Shown: positions 9,186 through 18,265 of the stretch, piece after piece
How the letters are laid out: every line of letters starts with the position of its first letter
Position numbering within the stretch: position 1 is the first letter of the stretch
DNA from: Brevinema_A sp051647535
Lineage (GTDB): Bacteria > Spirochaetota > Brevinematia > Brevinematales > Brevinemataceae
Direction: 5' to 3'
Length of the DNA: 64,000 nt
Assembly (NCBI GenBank): GCA_051647535.1
Contig: JBOFEA010000025.1
Location: 56,466-120,465, forward strand
The notes under the pieces: generated by a model
The model's input: the letters and a program-made list of their open reading frames with translations, nothing else
The model's database searches: none
Told to the model about the DNA's origin: nothing
Translations under genes and position numbers: made by a program

Positions 9186-9812
9186 TTAATTAATTTTTTG
9201 GATCAAACCATAGCCAAGTTTGACAACTTCAGCTGCATTGGCTTCATCAACATCAATATGCATTGCTAAAGTAGCACTTTCATCAATACGAATAATAGTA
9301 TCTTCAAATGTTAATGCTCTATCATCACTCAATACTTTTACAGATACGACTTCACCTTGGGTTAAATTTAATCTATAAGCATCTTGTGGCGGAACATGAA
9401 TATGTCTTTTGGCAATAATAACACCGTGAGGAACTTCAATAGTATTTCCATTAGCAGACAAAGAAGTACCGGGAGTATTATGAGTATGTCCGGAAAGTCG
9501 AATAGGAGCAGCAATACCTAATTTTCTAGCTTCAGATGCGGCTACTTCGATTTGAGTAAGATTTCTACAAGGACCTAAAATAGCAACATTTTTAAATGTT
9601 GATTTAGGACCAATAATATCCACTCTTTCCTTACACAAATATTGTCCTTTTTGCGACAATTCTCTTATAGGAGTCAACTGATAGCCTTTACCAAATAATT
9701 TTTCAAGATCTTCTTGAGATAAATGAACATGCCGTGCAGAAATTTCTATCATGACAATACCTTTATCTAACATTTTTTGGTATATTTTTTCCACCATTTT
9801 TTGTTTATCCAT
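9186..9812 (-). CDS. eutD: Phosphotransacetylase of the PduL type (EutD role)
   Basis: Converts acetyl-CoA and phosphate to acetyl phosphate and CoA in the microcompartment. The 208-residue protein has the PduL blocks IEISARHVHLSQEDL, LTPIRELSQKGQYLCKERVD, and a second His-rich motif IIAKRHIHVPPQDA; these histidines bind the two metals in this family. It is unrelated to Pta-type EutD of enteric bacteria, and matches the PduL-type enzyme of Firmicute eut operons. Confidence 0.9.
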   Translation of the reverse strand: MDKQKMVEKIYQKMLDKGIVMIEISARHVHLSQEDLEKLFGKGYQLTPIRELSQKGQYLCKERVDIIGPKSTFKNVAILGPCRNLTQIEVAASEARKLGIAAPIRLSGHTHNTPGTSLSANGNTIEVPHGVIIAKRHIHVPPQDAYRLNLTQGEVVSVKVLSDDRALTFEDTIIRIDESATLAMHIDVDEANAAEVVKLGYGLIQKIN

Positions 9813-9823
9813 AGTTTATAATC

Positions 9824-10597
9824 CTAATATTTAGAAAGTTCTTTATACATTAATATGTGAAAACAAGAACTTAATCTATTTAAAGCTTGAATAATACTTT
9901 GATGTTCAATATAGTTGTCTTTTCTAAACGCATCAACAGCAATTAATTCACATTCTCTGGAATAAGTACGTAAATAATTCAATTTAGAAACAATAGGACC
10001 TTGTTTATAATTAACAAGAACCATCTGTTTTAATTGAAAATATTTTTCAGGATTATGAGAATGTTCACGAATTTGATCAGAAGATAATCCAAGTACAGTT
10101 CTATTAGGAAAGTCTTTATTCAAGACCTCGCATCCTAATATTTCCCTAGTAAATTGAAGAAGTTCATCTAAGGAATTTAATAAATTAGAAGCATTTTTTT
10201 TATTTTGATCAATAAAAATTTGAGCTTCAATAATCAACGCTTGTAAAGTATCCAAACGACCTCTCAATACAATACGAGGATCATTTTTAAATACCAATAC
10301 ATTTTCAAACAGATGAGTCATGGACTCAGGTTTTGAATTTAATTTTTCTTTGGTATAAAAGTTAATAAATTCTGTTTGAGTTTCCCAATCTTCTTTATTA
10401 ACTGGTTTAGAAAAAATGAGTTTTTCATGGAAATGATAACGAGAATTATTTTTTTCATAAACAATTGGAATTTTTCTATTATTTAGAAAATCTTTAGCTG
10501 CAGATGTTAAAATATCTCCATGCTTAATTACAAAAGGAGAAGTGATTGAATTTGAAACACTTAGCTTCCTTAAATAATTTTCTGTTATAACTCCCAT
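9824..10597 (-). CDS. eutT: EutT, cobalamin adenosyltransferase
   Basis: Makes adenosylcobalamin, the cofactor of EutBC. The 257-residue protein begins VITENYLRKL and continues GDILTSAAKDFLNNRKIPIVY, the EutT N-terminal domain, followed by the adenosyltransferase helices (VLRGRLDTLQALIIEAQ, LRTYSRECEL). The CCxxC metal motif known from Salmonella EutT is absent, so this belongs to the metal-motif-free type seen in Listeria. AGAGG precedes the ATG. Confidence 0.85.
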   Translation of the reverse strand: MGVITENYLRKLSVSNSITSPFVIKHGDILTSAAKDFLNNRKIPIVYEKNNSRYHFHEKLIFSKPVNKEDWETQTEFINFYTKEKLNSKPESMTHLFENVLVFKNDPRIVLRGRLDTLQALIIEAQIFIDQNKKNASNLLNSLDELLQFTREILGCEVLNKDFPNRTVLGLSSDQIREHSHNPEKYFQLKQMVLVNYKQGPIVSKLNYLRTYSRECELIAVDAFRKDNYIEHQSIIQALNRLSSCFHILMYKELSKY

Positions 10598-10620
10598 GAA
10601 AACCTCTAAAAATTATAAGT

Positions 10621-10902
10621 TTAATTTAATTTTGGTAAAATTTTCTCGATATCAGCATGAGGACGAGGAATTACATGAACAGAAACTAATTCGCCTACTT
10701 TTTCAGCTGCAGCTGCACCCGCATCTGTTGCTGCTTTAACAGCCCCGACATCACCTCTTACCATAACAGTGACAAGACCGCTACCAATAAATTCTTTACC
10801 AACTAAAGTGACATTCGCTGCTTTTACCATAGCGTCAGCAGCTTCGATAGCACTTACAAAGCCCTTTGTTTCTACTAAACCTAATGCTGTATGTTCAGCC
10901 AT
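10621..10902 (-). CDS. eutM: EutM, hexameric microcompartment shell protein
   Basis: 93-residue single BMC domain: ALGLVETKGFVSAIEAADAM, then VMVRGDVGAVKAATDAG and HVIPRPHADIE. These are the main shell tiles. Strong AAGGAG site, placed between eutE and eutT. Confidence 0.96.
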   Translation of the reverse strand: MAEHTALGLVETKGFVSAIEAADAMVKAANVTLVGKEFIGSGLVTVMVRGDVGAVKAATDAGAAAAEKVGELVSVHVIPRPHADIEKILPKLN

Positions 10903-10919
10903 AATGATCTCTCCTTATG

Positions 10920-12380
10920 TTATTGAATATTGAGTTTTTCAATAACTAATTTTGTTATTTTTTCTATATCAATCGTATGAGATTGTTCGTTTATTACAGA
11001 AGAAGTATGACGCTGATCAAAAGTCAATTGTTCAGGTTCTAATACTCCATAGGCAGCCCGCCTAATATTGATTAAATGTTTAGGTTCAATATTATCAGAT
11101 ATTGAGCTACCTCCGACAGATCCGCATCCTAAAGTAAGTGCTGGTGCAATATTAGTAGTTGCTCCTATTCCGCCATGAGTGGAAGGAGTATTAATAAGAA
11201 TACGTGATACCGGCTGGCATAATGCAAATTCTTTCACAATATTTTCATTTTTTGTATGAATAGCCAAAGAGTGACCCATTCCTTCAAAAGTTAAGATTTC
11301 AATACATTTAGCACAGGCACTTTCCCAATCTTGCTCTACATAGAAACCAAGAAGAGGAGAGAGTTTTTCTACAGAAAACGGATGATCTTTTCCAACACCG
11401 GAACAACGCCCAACAAGTACTTTAATATTACTTGGAACAGAAATACCTGCCATTTGAGCAATTTTCTGAGCGGTTTGCCCAACGATTTTAGCATTTAAGC
11501 GTTTTGTTGGAGTTAAGATGATACTTTCAACTTTTTTCTGTTCATCCGGATTTAAAAAATACGCATTATGTTTTTTCAATTCAGCTTCAACTTTATCGGC
11601 AATAGATTTTTCTACAACGATCATTTGTTCCGAAGCACACACAGTACCGTTATCAAAAGTTTTACTAGTAATAATACATTTAACAGCATGAGCAATATCA
11701 GCTGTTTTTTCAATAAAAGCAGGTACATTTCCAGGTCCTACACCTAAAGCTGGAGTACCGGAACTATATGCGGCTTTTACCATATCAGGACCACCTGTAG
11801 CCAAGATAAGATTTGAAATTTTCATAATTTCAGTTGTAGATTGAAGAGTTGGAATTGCCAAAACAGAAACCAAATCAGGATTTTGACCGGATTCGAAAAT
11901 TGCTTGTTTAATTAATTCAACAGTACGAGTAATACATTTGAGAGCTGAAGGATGAGGACTTAATACAATAGCATTTCCGGATTTCAAAGCAATCAAAGAT
12001 TTATAAATAGCAGTTGAAGTTGGATTAGTAGAAGGAACCAAACCGGAAATCACACCGACCGGAACACCAATAGAAATAACCTTATTATCTTTATCATCAT
12101 CCAAAATTCCGACAATCTTTTGATTTTGAATATATTCAAAAATAGTCACACTAGCAAAGAGATTTTTAATAATTTTATCTTCATATTTTCCAAACCCTGT
12201 TTCATCAACAGCCATTCTAGCTAATTCTTCAGCATAATTACGAAGTTTAAAAGAAATATTTTTGATAACATTATCAATTTGTTCTTGAGATAATAGTTTA
12301 TACTCCTGCTGAGCAATTTGAGCTTTATTAACCAAGTCCCGAGCATTTTGGATTGACAATAAATCTTTATCTTGAAGCAT
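10920..12380 (-). CDS. eutE: Acylating acetaldehyde dehydrogenase EutE
   Basis: Oxidises acetaldehyde to acetyl-CoA with NAD+. The 486-residue protein has the aldehyde dehydrogenase fold with the catalytic cysteine in NGTVCASEQ and ATGGPDMVKAAYSSGTPALG. An N-terminal helix (SIQNARDLVNKAQIAQQEYKLL) may direct it into the shell, as in other EutE proteins. The C-terminus is extended by a His-containing tail ending VIEKLNIQ. Confidence 0.95.
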   Translation of the reverse strand: MLQDKDLLSIQNARDLVNKAQIAQQEYKLLSQEQIDNVIKNISFKLRNYAEELARMAVDETGFGKYEDKIIKNLFASVTIFEYIQNQKIVGILDDDKDNKVISIGVPVGVISGLVPSTNPTSTAIYKSLIALKSGNAIVLSPHPSALKCITRTVELIKQAIFESGQNPDLVSVLAIPTLQSTTEIMKISNLILATGGPDMVKAAYSSGTPALGVGPGNVPAFIEKTADIAHAVKCIITSKTFDNGTVCASEQMIVVEKSIADKVEAELKKHNAYFLNPDEQKKVESIILTPTKRLNAKIVGQTAQKIAQMAGISVPSNIKVLVGRCSGVGKDHPFSVEKLSPLLGFYVEQDWESACAKCIEILTFEGMGHSLAIHTKNENIVKEFALCQPVSRILINTPSTHGGIGATTNIAPALTLGCGSVGGSSISDNIEPKHLINIRRAAYGVLEPEQLTFDQRHTSSVINEQSHTIDIEKITKLVIEKLNIQ

Positions 12381-12391
12381 TTGTATTCACC

Positions 12392-12781
12392 TTAATTTTT
12401 ATTTTTATTTACCGTTTTATCGGATTCTAAAGTACTTGGAACTGAAGCCGAAGTACTAGTAGATTTTGACGATTGAGATTTAGGAGCAGATGTAGATTTG
12501 GTTGTATTTTCCAAATCAGTAAACAAAACCGAAGCAGCATTTTGTTCCATTCTAGGAATCACATGAGCAGCCAATACTGTACCTACTCTTTCAGCAGCAG
12601 ATGTTCCTGCTTCAACAGCCGCTTTTACAGCACCAACATCACCTTGTAAAATTACAGTAATAATACCGGCTTTTACTTTTTGATGACCAACTAACTTGAT
12701 ATTAGCAGATTTACATGCTGCATCAGCTGCTTCTATAGCAGCAATAAAACCTAATGTTTCAATAAAACCTAAAGCTTCCAT
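12392..12781 (-). CDS. Second BMC-H shell protein with a Ser/Thr/Lys tail
   Basis: 129 residues: a BMC domain (EALGFIETLGFIAAIEAAD, ILQGDVGAVKAAVEAG, HVIPRM; residues 1-85) followed by about 40 residues of low-complexity Ser, Thr, Lys and Asn. Position and extension recall EutK or PduK shell proteins, but there is no recognisable C-terminal domain. The tail could reach into or out of the shell. AGAGGT before the ATG. Confidence 0.85.
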   Translation of the reverse strand: MEALGFIETLGFIAAIEAADAACKSANIKLVGHQKVKAGIITVILQGDVGAVKAAVEAGTSAAERVGTVLAAHVIPRMEQNAASVLFTDLENTTKSTSAPKSQSSKSTSTSASVPSTLESDKTVNKNKN

Positions 12782-12794
12782 ATATATTTACCTC

Positions 12795-13448
12795 TTAAAA
12801 ATGTAGTGGATTTGCGGCTACTTGGCGAACCGCTTCAGCAAAAGCATCACAAGCAGCCTGACAAGCAGATTGAGATCCCGTCAGCAATGCTGCTGCAAAG
12901 TTTGTTTCAGAAGGAGGCTCAGTAAACTGAACGATCTTAACATCCGCCGATTTGATAACTTCATCAATAGCAAACAACGCTTCCAAAGGTGGTGCAACAA
13001 GATATGCTAGAGAAGATCCTTCAGGAATACCAGCTGATTTTGACAAAAATGATCCTGTTCTTGAAACACAATGTGCAAAATAAACAACACTATTATCTTC
13101 ATTTGCACTAATAAAATTAGCACTTGTTTGAGCAAAATCTATTGCTGCAGTCAATCCGCTTTTCACTTCTGCAGGATCGGTACCTGACAATACTCCAATA
13201 AATTCACCAGCGTATTTAGTGCTTGCATTCCCAGCACCTGCATAAAATGATTTGGCTAAAGCAACAGAAACATCCGCCATTTTTGTTGCTTCATCCAGTG
13301 CCACATACCCAACATCATCACAATCTGTTGTAAACAACGCAAGACTTCTATGATGAGCAGGAATATTAAAATATTTTTTATAATTTTCGTCTATATTTGG
13401 AATCATTCGAGCTGCTAAAACATTAACCGGTAATCTTTCACCTTTCAT
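12795..13448 (-). CDS. eutL: EutL, trimeric tandem-BMC shell protein
   Basis: 217 residues, the usual length for EutL, which forms gated pores for larger molecules. Seen: RLPVNVLAARMIPNID at the start, ALFTTDCDDVGYVALDEAT, SFYAGAGNASTKYAGEF in the first BMC half and FTEPPSETNFAAALLTG in the second. It lies between eutC and the tailed shell gene. Confidence 0.95.
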   Translation of the reverse strand: MKGERLPVNVLAARMIPNIDENYKKYFNIPAHHRSLALFTTDCDDVGYVALDEATKMADVSVALAKSFYAGAGNASTKYAGEFIGVLSGTDPAEVKSGLTAAIDFAQTSANFISANEDNSVVYFAHCVSRTGSFLSKSAGIPEGSSLAYLVAPPLEALFAIDEVIKSADVKIVQFTEPPSETNFAAALLTGSQSACQAACDAFAEAVRQVAANPLHF

Positions 13449-13463
13449 ATTGACCTCTTAATT

Positions 13464-14387
13464 CTAGAGTTTTAAATCTAAACCACTGGCTTTCATATCC
13501 AATGATTTTTTGAGAATATCCACCAAATGTGCAGCGGCTTCTACCGGAGGAGTTCCACCTTTGTGTATATTGGAAATAACAGTTCTTCTTGATTCAGGCA
13601 TACCAATTGTAGGCTTGTAAGCAAAATAAGCACTCATACTTGAAGCAGTCACTAATCCCGGACGTTCTCCAACAAGAAGACAGATAACATCAACATTAAC
13701 CGCATCTCCAATTGCATCCATTGTTGGTACACGCCCAAATTTTACAAAAAACGGAGTTGCTACTTTTAACCCTTTAGCTTTCAAACCATCTATCAACATA
13801 GGAAGCACATCTGGTACATTATCTTCAACTGCTGTAGAACTAAGACCATCAGCAACATAAATAAGTATCTGAGCATCTTTTTGAACAATATCTTTAATTT
13901 TTTGAATTTCTTCAGGATCAAATTGACGACCTAAATCAGGACGTGTAATATATTCACTTTTATCATGACATTTAGTTTGAACTGTTTGAAGATGCATTTT
14001 GTCCAAGAATTCTTGTGAAACATCTGTAAACACAGCATCTTGTGCGGTTGCATGGTCTGCTCTGAAACGTAGAATTGTTTCTGTTTTATAACGTGTTCCG
14101 GCTCTTCCTACAGCAATTCTAGCAGGAGTATGACGCCGTAAACGAATTAATTCTTCTTTATGAAGCGGATTGTCAATTAAGATTTGTTCTTTTAAATCTT
14201 TCAATCCAATATCACTTGAATCCGAAACATTATCTCTTTGATTTACTTTACCGGATGTTTGAGAAATTTTATATTCAACAGGTTTATTAGTATTGGAAAA
14301 CGGAGCTACTGAAACTGAGGAAGATTTATTCTGGCTTTCAGCAATAACTTTGTTAATAATATTTTTTAATTCCGTATCTTTTATCAT
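13464..14387 (-). CDS. eutC: Ethanolamine ammonia-lyase small subunit EutC
   Basis: With EutB it deaminates ethanolamine to acetaldehyde using adenosylcobalamin. The 307-residue protein has a disordered Ser-rich N-terminal stretch of about 60 residues (a likely packaging tail), then LRRHTPARIAVGRAGTRYKT, VADGLSSTAVEDN and the B12-side block LLVGERPGLVTASSMSAYFA. The ATG has an AAGGAG site and is 11 bp after eutB. Confidence 0.96.
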   Translation of the reverse strand: MIKDTELKNIINKVIAESQNKSSSVSVAPFSNTNKPVEYKISQTSGKVNQRDNVSDSSDIGLKDLKEQILIDNPLHKEELIRLRRHTPARIAVGRAGTRYKTETILRFRADHATAQDAVFTDVSQEFLDKMHLQTVQTKCHDKSEYITRPDLGRQFDPEEIQKIKDIVQKDAQILIYVADGLSSTAVEDNVPDVLPMLIDGLKAKGLKVATPFFVKFGRVPTMDAIGDAVNVDVICLLVGERPGLVTASSMSAYFAYKPTIGMPESRRTVISNIHKGGTPPVEAAAHLVDILKKSLDMKASGLDLKL

Positions 14388-14398
14388 ATAAGCTCCTT

Positions 14399-15763
14399 TT
14401 ATCCTAAGAAAATGGAAGGATCGCCAAATCGTTCAGTAATTTTTCCGTTCTGTGTAATACCAATCTTATCCATCCAATCAGCAAATTCTTTAATAGGAGA
14501 ATAAGAAAACAATTCTCTAATAGTTGCCGTTTCATGAAAACCTGTTGTTTGATAATTAAGCATCACATCATCACCATGAGGAATTCCCATCACATAATTA
14601 CATCCTGCAGCAGCAAGAAGCGTCACTAGATTTTCCATATCATTTTGATCAGCACGCATATGATTTGTATAACATACATCAACACCCATAGAAAGTCCTG
14701 ATAATTTACCCATAAAATGATCTTCCAATCCAGCACGTATTACCTGTTTACTATTATATAAATATTCAGGACCAATAAAACCTACAACAGTATTCACAAG
14801 AAAAGGCGAAAAATGTTTTGCAAATCCATAACATCTTGCTTCCATTGTCACTTGGTCAGTATCATAATGAGCATCAGATGACAATTCTGATCCTTGTCCG
14901 GTTTCGAAATACATAACATTGGGACCGGAAGCTGTTCCCTGACGTAAAAACAATTCCTGAGCTTCTTTAATCGTATCACCGTTAAATCCAAAAGCTGTAT
15001 TTCCTTTTTCCGAGCCTGCTATACTTTGAAAACATAAATCTGCCGGAGCACCTTTTCTTACAGCATCCATTTGTGTCGTCACGTGGGCAAGAACACAATT
15101 TTGAGTAGGAATCTGCCATTTTTGCTTAACTTCTTCAAACATATTCAATACACGAATAACACTGTCTACCGTATCATCCACAGGATTCAATCCTATCAAT
15201 GCATCTCCACATCCAAATGACAACCCATCATATAACGATGCCAAAATCCCATCAACATCATCTGTAGGATGATTAGGTTGGAGGCGAACGGAAAATGTAT
15301 TATCTTTTCCTATGGTTGTATTACATGTTGCTATGACTCTAATTTTTCTAGCACCGGCTATTAAATCCAAATTAGACATTAATTTTGCAACCGCAGCAAC
15401 CATTTCTGATGTTAATCCACGAGAAGCTCTTCGAATATCTCCACCTGTTGTATTCTCATCCAAAATCCATTCTCTCAATTCAGAAACAGTCATATTTTTG
15501 ATTTCATTATAGATTTGCTCGTTAATATCATCTTGTATAATACGAGTCACTTCATCCTGCTCATAAGGAACCGCAGGTGAATTTCTTAAATCAGATAACA
15601 AAAGATTTGATAAAACAATTTTTGCCGCAACACGTTCTTCCGCAGTTTCGGCAGACAATCCAGCCAAACGATCTCCAGATCGTTCTTCATTTGCTTTTGC
15701 CATAACTTCCTTAACTGAATTAAACGAATATATGCGTCCATAAAGAGAAGTTTTTAAATTCAT
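14399..15763 (-). CDS. eutB: Ethanolamine ammonia-lyase large subunit EutB
   Basis: Catalytic TIM-barrel subunit of 454 residues, the family length. Motifs include GLNPVDDTVDSV, CFQSIAGSEKGN, MYFETGQGSELSSDAHY and the late CNYVMGIPHGDDVMLNYQTT. GAGGAGG precedes the ATG, one of the strongest sites in the operon. Confidence 0.97.
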   Translation of the reverse strand: MNLKTSLYGRIYSFNSVKEVMAKANEERSGDRLAGLSAETAEERVAAKIVLSNLLLSDLRNSPAVPYEQDEVTRIIQDDINEQIYNEIKNMTVSELREWILDENTTGGDIRRASRGLTSEMVAAVAKLMSNLDLIAGARKIRVIATCNTTIGKDNTFSVRLQPNHPTDDVDGILASLYDGLSFGCGDALIGLNPVDDTVDSVIRVLNMFEEVKQKWQIPTQNCVLAHVTTQMDAVRKGAPADLCFQSIAGSEKGNTAFGFNGDTIKEAQELFLRQGTASGPNVMYFETGQGSELSSDAHYDTDQVTMEARCYGFAKHFSPFLVNTVVGFIGPEYLYNSKQVIRAGLEDHFMGKLSGLSMGVDVCYTNHMRADQNDMENLVTLLAAAGCNYVMGIPHGDDVMLNYQTTGFHETATIRELFSYSPIKEFADWMDKIGITQNGKITERFGDPSIFLG

Positions 15764-15805
15764 AATTCCTCCTCAGGAATATCTACTTGTATGATTACAA
15801 TGAAT

Positions 15806-17221
15806 TTAAATAAAAATCAGACTTTTGACTACTACCGGTACGACTTTATTTTCGTATAAAGGTTCACCAACATCTAAATAATCTCCATCATTGATTTTTA
15901 TACTATCCAACACTATAAATTTCAAATTAAACTGCTGCAATATCTGCCCTAAAGCTTTTGCATAGTCATTTTCTATAACTACCACTACGATTTGATTGTA
16001 TTCACGAAGTTTGCTGGTCGCTTCATAGACCGTACGAGCTAATTCTTTTATCTGGTCATATCCCATATAATCAGGAAAAGAAAACGCTAACACAACAGCC
16101 TTCAAAGAAGAATCCCAAATCCACTCAATTTTTTGTTTGATAAGACTTGAAAGTTCTAAAAATTCTAATTTTTCTTCCTCATTTGACAGCTTAACTACCG
16201 GAATATTTTTTAAAGGTAGTATATCTTTTTCAATATGAATGGTTGATCCACTTAAACTAGCTGTAAAAGCTCCTGCTCCAATTACTGTTGCTCTTATAGT
16301 TTCAGAACTTTGAAGAATCGGAACAACACCTTCGAAACGCTTTTTAACTGCTTTTCCAAGCAAAATCCCTATATCATTATAAATAAAATCATCTTGAACA
16401 GGATTGTTTTGATAAATATACTCTGCAACACCACCTGAAAAAATCAAATAATTAATAGGATAGCGCTGTGTTAATGCATGATCAGTCAACATAAAATCAA
16501 CCCATTCGGTTTTAGGTGTAAATCCTAATACTTCTACAAGTATATCAGCATATTTTTCACATAATAATTGAAGATCACCTACTGAAGCTGTTTGCCCTTC
16601 TTCTAAATTTAAATGAAATGTTTCACATATTTTTTTGGTTTTGCGAGCAATATAATTAATTCTTAATGTCCCAGGGTCAAATCTAATTTGCCTTCCGCCT
16701 ATATCCAAGCATGACGTATCAATAGGAACCCCATCATCAAACAATACAATATTAGAAGTCCCTCCCCCAATATCCACATTAGCAGTAATGCATTTTTTAT
16801 CTTTAGAAATCTGAGCAGCTCCAGAACCCTTACCGGCAATAATACCTTCCAAATCCGGACCTGCAGATGCTACAACAAAATCTCCCGCAATTTCACCTAA
16901 AGAATCTACAATATATCGAGCATTTTCTTTACGAGAAGATTCTCCTGTAATAATCACTGCACCAACAGTAATATCCTTAGGAGAAAGACCTGCTTTTTGA
17001 TATTCTGTTCGTATAATAGACGCTAATTTTTCTCCATCAATTAATTCTTGAGAAATCAACGGCGTAAAATAAATATCACTTTTATATATAATTTCTTTAC
17101 CGGTAATGTTGATCTCAGGAACACGTGATGCTGCAGCTTTATTTTCAAGTATCAGTTTACTGAATATAATTTGTGATGTTGTCGTTCCTATATCAATACC
17201 AACACTTAATATATAATTCAC
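15806..17221 (-). CDS. eutA: EutA, reactivating factor for ethanolamine ammonia-lyase
   Basis: A 471-residue actin/Hsp70-fold ATPase that removes damaged cobalamin from EutBC. Seen: VGIDIGTTTSQIIFSK at the N-terminus, ANVDIGGGTSNIVLFDDG and LIFSGGVAEYIY. It starts at GTG with AAGGAAAAA directly upstream. Confidence 0.93.
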   Translation of the reverse strand: MNYILSVGIDIGTTTSQIIFSKLILENKAAASRVPEINITGKEIIYKSDIYFTPLISQELIDGEKLASIIRTEYQKAGLSPKDITVGAVIITGESSRKENARYIVDSLGEIAGDFVVASAGPDLEGIIAGKGSGAAQISKDKKCITANVDIGGGTSNIVLFDDGVPIDTSCLDIGGRQIRFDPGTLRINYIARKTKKICETFHLNLEEGQTASVGDLQLLCEKYADILVEVLGFTPKTEWVDFMLTDHALTQRYPINYLIFSGGVAEYIYQNNPVQDDFIYNDIGILLGKAVKKRFEGVVPILQSSETIRATVIGAGAFTASLSGSTIHIEKDILPLKNIPVVKLSNEEEKLEFLELSSLIKQKIEWIWDSSLKAVVLAFSFPDYMGYDQIKELARTVYEATSKLREYNQIVVVVIENDYAKALGQILQQFNLKFIVLDSIKINDGDYLDVGEPLYENKVVPVVVKSLIFI

Positions 17222-17249
17222 TTTTTCCTTCTTGCTAATACAATCAGCG

Positions 17250-17687
17250 TTATTTTATCGAATCTATATAAGATTTTAATGCTGTTATACTTTTTGGATC
17301 AAAAATTGAAATTTCAAATAATTCTTCTACTCCAACCTGATGCAGTATTTCTCTGCTTTTTTGTATAGCCTCATGCGAAGCCAAATCAGTTTTAGTCACA
17401 ATTCCAATAATTTTTTTATTGGGAAACATCGTACTAAAGTTCGGAGGAATATATATATTATCAACATTTCCAGACAACATAAATATAACAATATCATAAT
17501 CACAAGATAACATTTGCAGACGACTATAGAACAATTTATGCTGTAAATATTCTCCGGGTGTATCCAAAAAATCCCCGTAATATTCCGGTACCAGTGTTTT
17601 GTGTACAGAAGAATCCATTTGATTCAAATATTTTAATAATGTTGTCTTGCCTACTTCAGGAGGCCCTATAACCATAATTTTTTTCAT
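17250..17687 (-). CDS. eutP: EutP, small P-loop GTPase-like protein
   Basis: 145 residues with GPPEVGKTTL (Walker A), DTPGEYLQHK (G3) and TKTD (G4). The PduV/EutP family associates with the shell and EutP has been reported to have acetate kinase activity. The ATG is three bases after the eutS stop without its own clear ribosome site, which suggests translational coupling. Confidence 0.9.
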   Translation of the reverse strand: MKKIMVIGPPEVGKTTLLKYLNQMDSSVHKTLVPEYYGDFLDTPGEYLQHKLFYSRLQMLSCDYDIVIFMLSGNVDNIYIPPNFSTMFPNKKIIGIVTKTDLASHEAIQKSREILHQVGVEELFEISIFDPKSITALKSYIDSIK

Positions 17688-17690
17688 ACA

Positions 17691-18044
17691 CTACGATTTG
17701 GTAATTAAAGATGTCGCAAATCCCATCACATCACTAAGAAACTTGTTTGCCTCTTTCAATGACTCCTCAACATCCGATACTGAACCAACTATAATTAACG
17801 AACCATTAAATCTGTCTAAGAAACCTATTTCCGTATTTGCCATCTTTAACACAATATCAGACGCAATAATTACTGCTTCACTAGGCGTAATAGTCATAAT
17901 ACCTACAGATATACCAGAATAATCAGATAAACCGATCTTTTTTAACATAGACTGCTCTGGTCTGACAATAATATGCGATAATGTGACTTGCTTACCGGGA
18001 ACATATTCTTGAATAATGCGTTGTTTTGGTGAATTATCACTCAT
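17691..18044 (-). CDS. eutS: EutS, circularly permuted BMC shell protein
   Basis: 117-residue shell protein, first gene of the operon. It has RIIQEYVPGKQVTLSHIIV and LSDYSGISVGIMTITPSEAV, both typical of EutS/PduU. The ribosome site is weak (TTTGAGC). The promoter and an inverted repeat lie just upstream. Confidence 0.93.
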   Translation of the reverse strand: MSDNSPKQRIIQEYVPGKQVTLSHIIVRPEQSMLKKIGLSDYSGISVGIMTITPSEAVIIASDIVLKMANTEIGFLDRFNGSLIIVGSVSDVEESLKEANKFLSDVMGFATSLITKS

Positions 18045-18072
18045 AATTTGCTCAAATATAACTTATTTTTTT

Positions 18073-18102
18073 ATCTAACAAGTTTGCTAAAATTTGTTAG
18101 AT
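18073..18102 (-). promoter_or_regulatory. Inverted repeat at the start of the eut transcript
   Basis: Perfect 9-bp arms ATCTAACAA and TTGTTAGAT with a 12-bp spacer, about 6 bp downstream of the predicted transcription start. It may be a repressor operator or a leader hairpin. No U-run follows on the minus strand, so it is not an intrinsic terminator. Confidence 0.7.
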
Positions 18103-18114
18103 TCATATATTATA

Positions 18115-18143
18115 ATAATATATCAAAAACTTAATCTTGTCAA
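18115..18143 (-). promoter_or_regulatory. Promoter of the eut operon
   Basis: TTGACA (18138-18143 on the minus strand), 17 bp, TATTAT (18115-18120). Predicted start near 18108. With such a strong core promoter, control must come from repression or a downstream step. Confidence 0.8.
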
Positions 18144-18220
18144 GCCATAAATTATTATAACACATATTATATTATTTAATTTTTTTTAAATTTACGTTAA
18201 ATTACCTTCGTTTAAAATAA

Positions 18221-18247
18221 AAAAAACCCAGCGTTAATCCGGGTTTT
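18221..18247 (-). terminator. Terminator of the CxxC protein gene
   Basis: On the minus strand AAACCC and GGGTTT arms flank an 11-base loop and are followed by a T-run, 19 bp after the stop of the gene at 18266-18718. Confidence 0.8.
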
Positions 18248-18265
18248 ATTAATAACTTTATCCAT

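Noticed and set aside
18045..18115. EutV (ANTAR) antitermination site before eutS
   Set aside because: The hairpin is not followed by a U-run and paired hexaloop stems are not evident.
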